Shown in pieces: positions 53,067 to 60,153 of a stretch of DNA of 64,000 nucleotides. Position 1 is the stretch's first letter. Each line of letters starts with the position of its first letter. This stretch comes from JAJZNI01 sp035624785 (lineage in GTDB: Bacteria; Chloroflexota; Dormibacteria; Aeolococcales; Aeolococcaceae), in NCBI GenBank assembly GCA_035624785.1, contig DASPQV010000010.1, positions 1-64,000 of the forward strand, in the 5' to 3' direction. Made by a program: the position numbers and the translations under genes. The notes under the pieces are model-generated. The model had not been told where the DNA came from, did not search any database, and saw only the letters and a program-made list of their open reading frames with translations.

Positions 53067-54755
53067 TCAGGCAGGGAGTGAAAGGCTACGGCGGCGGAAC
53101 CACCCCAGACCGGCCCCTGTCAGGGCGAGCGCAGCGCCGACCATGGCGACGATGGGCAGGTACGAGACGGCCACCGCCGGTGCCTTGGGCAGGTGGGTGA
53201 AGGGGGAGATGTCCTGGGCCCACCCCGGAAGACCCAGGCTGGCCCCGAAGAGAGGGCCGAGCACGATGAAGGAGACGCAGGCGACCCATGACAGGGGCGT
53301 GGCCCACCGGGGCGTCAGCGCGGTTACGGCGAGCACGGCGCCGCCGATGACGGCGATGCCAGCCAGCTGCACCAGACCCGCCGGGATCAGCTCGCCGAGC
53401 AGATGAGCGGGGACGCCGAGAACGGGACCGGCGGCGAGTCCCATGCTCACCGCGAAGACGAGCATCAGAACTGTCGCTCCGAGGAGCGTGCTGAGCAGGT
53501 GGCTCAGCGCCCAGCGATGCCGGCTGGTACCGGTGGCCAGCAGGGACTCCAGGTGGCCCTGGGCCTCTTCCGAGCGGATCCGGAGCAGGCTCTGGACCAC
53601 AAACAGGGCGACGCCCATCCCGGCCATCTCCAGCATCGAGGTGAGGTAGGCGGCAACGATGTGATCGGAACCGCCCATCCGCGTGTACCACTGCAGGGCC
53701 GCACCCTGGGCGCCTCGGATCTGGCCGCTGATGGCGCCGAAGACGACGCCGAAACCGAGCATCCCGATCGCCCAGCCGAGCAGGCTGCCCCGCTGCAGTC
53801 GCAGGGCGAGACCGGAGAGTCCCGGCAGCCAGCGGCCGGCTTCAGCGCGCCCACGCCGCTCGGCGATCAGCCCCCGGCCTCCATCACGCTGCGATTCGAG
53901 GATGCCGGCGAGGCCGGCCAGTCCGGCGAAGAGCGCTGCAAACAGGACGACCGGCCACCAGATGGTGTCGCCGAACGGCCGTATCTGCTCACCCCAGCCG
54001 ACCGGCGATGCCCAGGCAGGCCAGGCGCTGTGGACCTGCAGGCCACCGTCCGTGACCGTGCCGAGCATGTTGCCGAGGCCGCTGAGGAGGCAGGCGATAC
54101 CGAGCACGGCGGTGGCAAGCCCGATGGCGCTCCGCGTGCTGGAGGAGAGTTGGGCGGTGACCGCCGCGACTCCGCCGAACACCAAGCCGACACCGCCGAC
54201 GGCGATCCCCGCGGCGAGTGAGCCGGCGACCGGCTGGCCGTTGACCATCATCGCCAGGCCGACGAGCCCAGCCAGCAGGACGTCGGCTGTGGCAGTCACC
54301 ACCAGAGCCGCGCCGAGGGCACTATGACGTCCGACGACGGCGGCGCCGACCAGCTCGGCGCGGCCCGTCTCCTCACCCTGCCGGGTGTGCCGGACGACGG
54401 CCATGATGCTCATCAGCGCGGCGAGCACGGCGAGGGTGAGATAGCCGCGGAGCAGGGTGTATCCGCCCACGCTCGCCCCCGAGGGGACGCCAAGGATACG
54501 CAGAGCGGGGCTGCTACCGAAGAACGCGGTCTGCCGGATCACGTCCGTGCAGCTGTGCATGCCGCTGACGCACATTGCGGTGAAGGCGGCCATCAGCCCG
54601 GTGATCCCCAGGATCCAGGCAGGAAGGGTGATCCGATCGCGGCGGAGGGCCAGGCGGAGCAGCCGGTGGAGGCCGGCGAACCGACTGGCCGGGTCGGCAG
54701 CATCGCGGCGGCCCGGGCGCGTGACGGTCGTCAGGACGGCGGCGGGGGCGCTCAT
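53067..54755 (-). CDS. Tetronasin-type ABC exporter permease
   Basis: A 562-residue polytopic permease with about twelve helices in two halves: LHRLLRLALRRDRITLPAWI opens the first (the LRRDR lead-in typical of this group), and LQRGSLLGWAIGMLGFGVVF the second; each half has a RQGEETGRAEL- or RSEEAQGHLESLLA-type loop. This internal duplication and size match exporters annotated for tetronasin or polyketide export. It overlaps the ATPase gene by 4 bp (ATGA). Confidence 0.88.
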   Translation of the reverse strand: MSAPAAVLTTVTRPGRRDAADPASRFAGLHRLLRLALRRDRITLPAWILGITGLMAAFTAMCVSGMHSCTDVIRQTAFFGSSPALRILGVPSGASVGGYTLLRGYLTLAVLAALMSIMAVVRHTRQGEETGRAELVGAAVVGRHSALGAALVVTATADVLLAGLVGLAMMVNGQPVAGSLAAGIAVGGVGLVFGGVAAVTAQLSSSTRSAIGLATAVLGIACLLSGLGNMLGTVTDGGLQVHSAWPAWASPVGWGEQIRPFGDTIWWPVVLFAALFAGLAGLAGILESQRDGGRGLIAERRGRAEAGRWLPGLSGLALRLQRGSLLGWAIGMLGFGVVFGAISGQIRGAQGAALQWYTRMGGSDHIVAAYLTSMLEMAGMGVALFVVQSLLRIRSEEAQGHLESLLATGTSRHRWALSHLLSTLLGATVLMLVFAVSMGLAAGPVLGVPAHLLGELIPAGLVQLAGIAVIGGAVLAVTALTPRWATPLSWVACVSFIVLGPLFGASLGLPGWAQDISPFTHLPKAPAVAVSYLPIVAMVGAALALTGAGLGWFRRRSLSLPA

Positions 54756-55678
54756 CGGGATGCCACCAGCGCGCCAGCAGCGGCCGGGACAGCGGCCCCG
54801 TCCTCGTAGTGGCGCATGAAGATCTCCTCGAGGGTGGGCTGGGAGCTGGTCAGGCTTTGCACGCCGCACCCGACCAGGTGCTGGAGGACGCCGTTCAGCC
54901 CGCCGGGATCGACGCCGAACTGGGCTCGGCTGCCGTCGAGGCTCAGGCCGTGGACGCCGGGCAGCCCGGCGATGGACCCGATCGGCCGGGCGGTCTCGAC
55001 GCTCACCGTGGTCCTGGTCAGGTGGCGCAGCTCGGCGAACGTCCCGGATTCCACCGCCCTTCCCGCCCGGATGATGGTAAGCCTGTCGCAGAGGGCCTCG
55101 ACTTCGGAGAGGATGTGGCTGGAGAGGAGAATGGTCTTGCCCGCCTGGCGCCGCTCCCGGACGACATCCTGGAAGGTGGCCGCGACCAGCGGGTCGAGAC
55201 CCGAGCTGGGTTCGTCGAGCAGGTACAGCTCGACGTCGGCGGCGAGTGCCGCCACCAGGGCCACCTTCTGGCGATTGCCCTTGGAGTACGCCCGGCACCG
55301 CTTGGTCGGGTCCAGCTCGAACCGCTCCACGAGCTGGGACCGGCGCGCCCGGTCGAGGCCGCCGCGGAGGGCACCGAGGAGGTCGATGACCTCGCCGCCA
55401 GTGAGGTTGGGCCAGAGATTGACCTCGCCCGGCACGTAGGCTAGGCGGCGGTGAAGGGCGGCGGCGTCCCGCCAGGGGTCGCCGCCTAGGAGGCGGGCCT
55501 CGCCGCCGTCGCGGCGGAGCAGCCCGAGCAGGACCCGAATGGTGGTGGTCTTGCCGGCCCCGTTGGGGCCGAGGAAACCATGGACCTCACCGCATCTCAC
55601 GGTCAGGTCCAGGTGGTCGAGGGCTCGGCTCCGCCCGAAGCTCTTGACCACTCCTGCCAGTTCGATCACGGTTTCCAT
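54752..55678 (-). CDS. ABC exporter ATP-binding protein (tetronasin type)
   Basis: A 308-residue ABC ATPase: Walker A GPNGAGKTTTIRVLLG, Q-loop region YVPGEVNLWPNLTGGEVIDL, signature AYSKGNRQKVALVAAL (SKGN in place of SGGQ), Walker B LYLLDEPSSGLDP and switch His in LLSSHILSEVEAL. The C-terminal ~90 residues end in TLEEIFMRHYED. ATG 55678 was chosen since GAGGTGA precedes it; a longer start at 55741 is unsupported. Partner of the following permease. Confidence 0.9.
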   Translation of the reverse strand: METVIELAGVVKSFGRSRALDHLDLTVRCGEVHGFLGPNGAGKTTTIRVLLGLLRRDGGEARLLGGDPWRDAAALHRRLAYVPGEVNLWPNLTGGEVIDLLGALRGGLDRARRSQLVERFELDPTKRCRAYSKGNRQKVALVAALAADVELYLLDEPSSGLDPLVAATFQDVVRERRQAGKTILLSSHILSEVEALCDRLTIIRAGRAVESGTFAELRHLTRTTVSVETARPIGSIAGLPGVHGLSLDGSRAQFGVDPGGLNGVLQHLVGCGVQSLTSSQPTLEEIFMRHYEDGAAVPAAAGALVASR

Positions 55679-55742
55679 GGGATTCACCTCATTGCGAATG
55701 TGCCGCGTGCCGCGAGCGGTGGTGCTTAGGCACCGCTCCAAG

Positions 55743-55904
55743 TCAGTGGTGGACGGCGATGATCAGGGATGCGGCGGCGAGGGAAACCAGGAGTAGGAAG
55801 AGCCCCAGCCCAACAGCAGATCCCCACCCGTACCAGGCCATGGCGCGCCAGCCGGCGGCATCCATGCCCAGATCGTCATGTCGATCGGAAGCCGCAGTGC
55901 TCAT
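55743..55904 (-). CDS. Small single-helix membrane protein
   Basis: A 53-residue protein: hydrophilic N-terminus DRHDDLGMDAAGWRAM, then one membrane helix (SAVGLGLFLLLVSLAAASLI) and a short AVHH end. GAGGAGG precedes the ATG at 55904. It lies 64 bp upstream of the ABC ATPase on the same strand and may be an accessory peptide of that exporter. Family unknown. Confidence 0.65.
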   Translation of the reverse strand: MSTAASDRHDDLGMDAAGWRAMAWYGWGSAVGLGLFLLLVSLAAASLIIAVHH

Positions 55905-55970
55905 GTCACATTCCTCCTCTTGCATCGATAGCTAGGTGGCCGTTCAACGCCGATACTTCCGCTGCAGAGA

Positions 55971-56228
55971 TCACTGGCTAGCGCCGGCTTCCTTCGATCT
56001 GGACGGCGAAGTTGCTACCGTCTCGACCGAGACGATCGACAGGCCGAGATCCCGTATCGTCGCTAGGAGCCCATGCAGGGCGGCCTGGTCAGGCAGATCG
56101 CCGCTGAGAACTGTGGTGCCATCGGGTTCGGCCGCCACGACGAGGTTGACGAACACCTCCGACCACCACGCCGGCGACAGCTCGCCCTGCACGCGGATCC
56201 GGACCTGGTAACCGCCCGACCTCGCCAT
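55971..56228 (-). CDS. Small conserved actinobacterial-type protein
   Basis: An 85-residue protein with a pattern common in actinobacteria: YQVRIRVQGELSPAW, then a strand and PDGTTVLSGDLPDQAALHGL, split here as PDGTTVLSG and DLPDQAALHGLLATIRDLGL. The DQAALHGLLxxIRDLGLxxxSV ending is diagnostic to my eye. These proteins are usually encoded beside regulators or transporters; the role is unknown. First gene of the minus-strand set, divergent from the LuxR regulator. Confidence 0.8.
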   Translation of the reverse strand: MARSGGYQVRIRVQGELSPAWWSEVFVNLVVAAEPDGTTVLSGDLPDQAALHGLLATIRDLGLSIVSVETVATSPSRSKEAGASQ

Positions 56229-56441
56229 GACTCGCCTCCAGGTGCTCCGGCTCCGTCACCGGATGGCACATGGAGGAGCCTGGAGCTCAACCACGAGGGC
56301 GGGCATCCATCCTCGGATAGAAAGAGGGGTTGAAATCAGCCGTCCGGATCAACGTCGGGAAACGTGAACGCTGATCGCCCGAGGCGACCCAGCGCCCCAC
56401 ATCCCGCCAACGGACCTGGTTCTCGGGGGGGCTTCCCAGGG

Positions 56442-56458
56442 TAGGATGCCGCTCGGTG
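56442..56458 (+). promoter_or_regulatory. Putative leaderless promoter
   Basis: TAGGAT (56442-56447) lies 8 nt before the GTG start of the LuxR regulator, with no ribosome site between. That spacing fits a TANNNT -10 box driving a leaderless message. No -35 is evident. Confidence 0.4.
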
Positions 56459-58597
56459 GCCGCCAAGGATCGGCTCCTCCCGCTCAAGTTGACGATGCCC
56501 CGGCCGTCGAGGCCGCCGGTCAGGCGGCCGCGGCTGGTCCAGCTCCTCTCGGGGGCACTCGACGCGCGCCTGACTGTGGTCTCGGCACCACCGGGATTCG
56601 GCAAGACCACGGCGCTGGTCGACTGGCTGTCCGCCCTATCGATCGGGCATGCCTGGCTCTCCCTGGACGAGGCGGACAACGACCCGGTTCGCTTCGTCCG
56701 CTACCTCTCGGCTGCGGTCGGTGAGCTGGCCCCCACCGAGACCGGTTCGGTCGAGGAGGTGGCACCTGGGGGCGACCCTGTCCAGGCGATCAGCGGGCTT
56801 GCGGTCCTGCTCGCTGAGCGCGGGGAGCCATCGATCCTGGTGTTGGACGACTATCACCTGATCACGGCGCCGGAGGTGCAGAGGGCGGTCGGTGTCCTGC
56901 TGGAGGGGCTTCCCCCCCAGGCTCACCTGGTGCTCTCCACGCGGGCGGACCCGGCCCTGCCGCTCGCCCGTATGCGAGCGCGAAATGACCTGGTCGAGGT
57001 CCGGGCCGACGCGCTTCGTTTCACCCTTGACGAGGCTCGCCGATTCTTCACCGAGCGGATGGAGGTGGCCCTCGGCGACCCGGACCTCGAGACGCTCGTG
57101 GGGCGGACCGAGGGCTGGCCGGCGGTGCTTCAGCTGGCCGCCCTGTCCCTGGCGGGGCGTTCGGACATCCCCAGCCGGGTCCGCGCCTTCGCGGCGACCC
57201 ACCGCTTCGTCCTCGACTACGTCATTGAGGAGGTCCTCGCCGCGCTGCCACCCGAGACCCAGGACTTCCTCCTGAGGACGTCGATCCTTGAGAAGCTCAG
57301 CGGAGCGCTCTGCGACGCGGTGAGCGGAAGCTCCGGCGGCCAGGCGCGACTCGAGGCACTGGAGCGAGCCAACCTTCTCCTCGTCCCCCTCGATGACGAG
57401 CGGGTCTGGTACCGGTACCACGCCCTCTTCGCCGAGGTCCTCAAGGCCCGCCTGGCTGTCCTCCACCCAGAGGATGTGGCCGCCCTCCATGCCAGGGCGT
57501 CGACCTGGTGCGAGGAGCATGGAGACGACGAGGCGGCCATCGCCCACGCGATTCAGTCGGGTGATCTCGAGCGCACCAGCGAGATTGTTGCCGAGGCCTC
57601 GATACGACATATCCACGCCGGCGAACTCAGCACCGTCCGGCGATGGCTCGACGCGCTCCCCGTCGAGGTCGTTCGCGACCATGCTCAGCTCTGCACCTCA
57701 TACGCGTGGTGTGTGTCACTCGCGACTGAGTCCGAAGAGACGCTCGGATGGATGTTGGCTGCCGAACGTGCGCTTGAATCGGGTCGGGGTGGTGGCCTGC
57801 TCGGCCCGGCGGTTCCAGCCCAGCTGGCCCTTCTCCGCTCACGGCTCGCCCAGTTGGCTGGGGACAGCGCCACGGCGATCGTTCAGGCGCGCCGTGCGCG
57901 TGAGCTGGTTCCGGACGGGCTTCCAGCCTACATGGAGGCGACACTTCGAGGCGACGCGACGGAGTTCCTCGGCGTCGGCCTGCTAGTGGCCGGTGACCTA
58001 GAGGGGGCGGCGGCGGCCTACGAGGAGTCCTTGCCTGACCTGCGCCGGGCTGGCAATGTCTTCGCCGCCGGCCGCGCCATCGCCAGCACGGCGTCGATCC
58101 TGCTCGCCCGGGGCGACGCCCGGGGGGCGCTCCGCGTCTGCGAGGGAGAGTTGGAGCGGAGCGGGCCCGCATCGGCGGAATCGAGCCCGGCGATCTGGGC
58201 GGCCCTGGGCCGGGCTCGCGTCGAGCTCGGGCAGCTCGAGGCCGCTGAGACGGCCGCGCGTCACGCCCTCGAACTCGCCACTCGCGCCGGCGACGAGACG
58301 ATCGCCCAGTCCGCCCGAGCCACTCTCGCGCGGCTCGCGCCGTTGCTCGCAGCCGGCGCCGGACGCCGAGCCAGGAGCACCTCAGGCCCCGGCAGCCTCG
58401 TCGAGGCGCTGAGCGAGCGGGAGCTCGAGGTGCTCCAGCTGGTTGCCCTCGGTCGGTCCAACAGCCAGATCGCTGCGAAGCTGTTCGTCACGGTCGGCAC
58501 CGTGAAGTCCCACCTCCACACGATCTCGGGCAAGCTCGGGGTGGCCAACCGGGTCGAGGCAGTGGCTCGAGGCCGGGAGCTCGGCCTCCTTCCCTGA
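56456..58597 (+). CDS. LuxR-family large ATP-binding (MalT-like) transcriptional regulator
   Basis: A 713-residue regulator: an N-terminal NTPase (Walker A VVSAPPGFGKTTALVDWL near residue 42; Walker B ILVLDDYHLI near 130), a winged region after TRADPALPLARM, a central alpha-helical/TPR-like sensor (about 330-620), and a C-terminal LuxR helix-turn-helix LSERELEVLQLVALGRSNSQ to IAAKLFVTVGTVKSHLHTIS. Activated by an unknown inducer, it probably controls the divergent minus-strand exporter set and/or the downstream cluster. A fragment of a paralogue lies at 42162. Confidence 0.9.
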   Translation: MAAKDRLLPLKLTMPRPSRPPVRRPRLVQLLSGALDARLTVVSAPPGFGKTTALVDWLSALSIGHAWLSLDEADNDPVRFVRYLSAAVGELAPTETGSVEEVAPGGDPVQAISGLAVLLAERGEPSILVLDDYHLITAPEVQRAVGVLLEGLPPQAHLVLSTRADPALPLARMRARNDLVEVRADALRFTLDEARRFFTERMEVALGDPDLETLVGRTEGWPAVLQLAALSLAGRSDIPSRVRAFAATHRFVLDYVIEEVLAALPPETQDFLLRTSILEKLSGALCDAVSGSSGGQARLEALERANLLLVPLDDERVWYRYHALFAEVLKARLAVLHPEDVAALHARASTWCEEHGDDEAAIAHAIQSGDLERTSEIVAEASIRHIHAGELSTVRRWLDALPVEVVRDHAQLCTSYAWCVSLATESEETLGWMLAAERALESGRGGGLLGPAVPAQLALLRSRLAQLAGDSATAIVQARRARELVPDGLPAYMEATLRGDATEFLGVGLLVAGDLEGAAAAYEESLPDLRRAGNVFAAGRAIASTASILLARGDARGALRVCEGELERSGPASAESSPAIWAALGRARVELGQLEAAETAARHALELATRAGDETIAQSARATLARLAPLLAAGAGRRARSTSGPGSLVEALSERELEVLQLVALGRSNSQIAAKLFVTVGTVKSHLHTISGKLGVANRVEAVARGRELGLLP

Positions 58598-58747
58598 GGA
58601 CGCCACCGCTCCTCTCGTCCAGCAGCCGCTGACCTCAACCAGCAAGTTCTGTCCAACGGTGGATGTGGCGGGGGGTGGTTGAGCCACACCATCGAGCCTG
58701 CCTACAACCGGCCGCCGGAGCCGGTCCAAGGACAGGAGTGCTACGGG

Positions 58748-58912
58748 ATGGCCCCGAAACTCAGCGAGATCACCCAGGGCGAACTCGACAAGCTCTGGGA
58801 GGAGATTGATAGCGACTTGCAATTCGATCCCTCCCTCTACCCGGATGAGCACGAGAAGCAGAGGATCCCGGCGAGTCGGCACCTGACGCACGCTCGGGGA
58901 GGAGAACGATGA
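58748..58912 (+). CDS. Small acidic protein coupled to pyruvyl transferase
   Basis: A 54-residue protein I do not recognise: an amphipathic acidic helix (LSEITQGELDKLWEEIDSD), an LQFDPSLYPDEHE stretch and a basic end (SRHLTHARGGER). AGGAG lies about 10 nt upstream of ATG 58748; an in-frame TTG at 58679 would add 23 residues. Its stop overlaps the next start (ATGA), so it is translated with the pyruvyl transferase. It could be an adaptor subunit, or a precursor-type peptide; nothing in the sequence decides between them. Confidence 0.65.
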   Translation: MAPKLSEITQGELDKLWEEIDSDLQFDPSLYPDEHEKQRIPASRHLTHARGGER

Positions 58913-60153
58913 CCAACGCACCCCGCGTGCTGCTTGTCGGCTACAACGGCGCTGACAACACCGGTGCCGAGGCGCGTGTTGTAGCGGCGATCAAGGACGT
59001 CCGCGCCGTGATGGGACCAGAAGCGGAGATCACGGTGCCCACCTTGAACGTCGAGAAGACGCGCCGCTATATCGAGGAAACGGCGAACGTCAGGCTCGTC
59101 CACATTCCGCTCGTGTACTTCTTGGTGATGCGCAAGCTGGTGCGCGAGCACGATCTGATCCTGCTCGTCGAGGGCAGCGTCTACATGGACAGCTGGAGCT
59201 CGCTGTTCCTGTGGTACTTCCTCTGGGCGACGCGACTGGCCCGTACGTATCACAAGCCCTGCCTGGCGTACGCGGTCGACGTTGGATCCGCCTCCCTGGC
59301 GAATCAGGGACACATCCGGAGGGAGGCGAACAAGACCGACCTCATCGTAACGCGCACTCATGCGGCCGCCGAAACACTCAATAGGTGGGGGCTGACCGCG
59401 CCGATGGAGGTCACCGCCGATCTGGCGGTCGGTTTCCCGGTGGATGCCGATGACCAAGACGTGCTGAGTCGAGAATGGCCGGCTGCTGGGGGAGGAGTCG
59501 TCGGTGTAGCCATGGTCGACTTCTACCGATTCCCGGTGGTGATCCGGCCATGGGGCCGACGCGCCGACCGTTACAGCTGGCCGGCCTACTTCGCGCACAC
59601 TCCGGAACAGCACGCCAGCTCTCAGGCGCTGACGGTCGGATACGTCGCCATGATCGACAGGCTGTGGGCCGAGCACCACCGGCCGGTCGCCCTCATCTGT
59701 ATGGAAGAGCTCGATGAGGCGCTCGCGCGTCGTGTGCAGGGGTCAGTCCGCTATCCAGAACAGACGCGGATCTTCTCAGCACGTGTCCACACCGCGTCGG
59801 AGATGACGTCGGTGCTGCACGGTCTCGATCTCCTCATCACCGCGCGCTACCACGGGAGTGTGCTCGCGCTCGCCGGGCTGCGACCGCAGATCGCGTTCGG
59901 ACACGACCTGCGTCTCAAGACCCTGTATCAGGAGCTGGGCCTTTATCCGGACTACTTCATCGACGCTCATACTGACGATCGCTTCAAGTCGCTCGACCGC
60001 ATCGTGGACAGGCTTCTGTGGCAACCGGCAGCGCAGGTCGAGAGACTCCGCCTTGGTTACAAGGATCAGCTGACCCGAGGTCGGCGCAACCGCGAGCTGC
60101 TCCGCGAGTTCGTCTCCGACCATGGTTGGGGGGCGTCGAGATGGGCGGCTTGA
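58909..60153 (+). CDS. Polysaccharide pyruvyl transferase family protein
   Basis: A 414-residue member of the CsaB/WcaK-like pyruvyl transferase family, which put ketal pyruvate on wall or exopolysaccharide sugars using PEP, or act as related glycosyl-type transferases. The N-terminal VLLVGYNGADNTGAEARV is the glycine/asparagine-rich first loop, LVEGSVYMDSWSSLF replaces the usual GGGxxxD loop, and LLITARYHGSVLALAGL is the conserved SxRxHxxxLA-like segment with ARYHGS. It overlaps genes on both sides. Signal peptide absent, so it acts in the cytoplasm. Confidence 0.82.
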   Translation: MTNAPRVLLVGYNGADNTGAEARVVAAIKDVRAVMGPEAEITVPTLNVEKTRRYIEETANVRLVHIPLVYFLVMRKLVREHDLILLVEGSVYMDSWSSLFLWYFLWATRLARTYHKPCLAYAVDVGSASLANQGHIRREANKTDLIVTRTHAAAETLNRWGLTAPMEVTADLAVGFPVDADDQDVLSREWPAAGGGVVGVAMVDFYRFPVVIRPWGRRADRYSWPAYFAHTPEQHASSQALTVGYVAMIDRLWAEHHRPVALICMEELDEALARRVQGSVRYPEQTRIFSARVHTASEMTSVLHGLDLLITARYHGSVLALAGLRPQIAFGHDLRLKTLYQELGLYPDYFIDAHTDDRFKSLDRIVDRLLWQPAAQVERLRLGYKDQLTRGRRNRELLREFVSDHGWGASRWAA

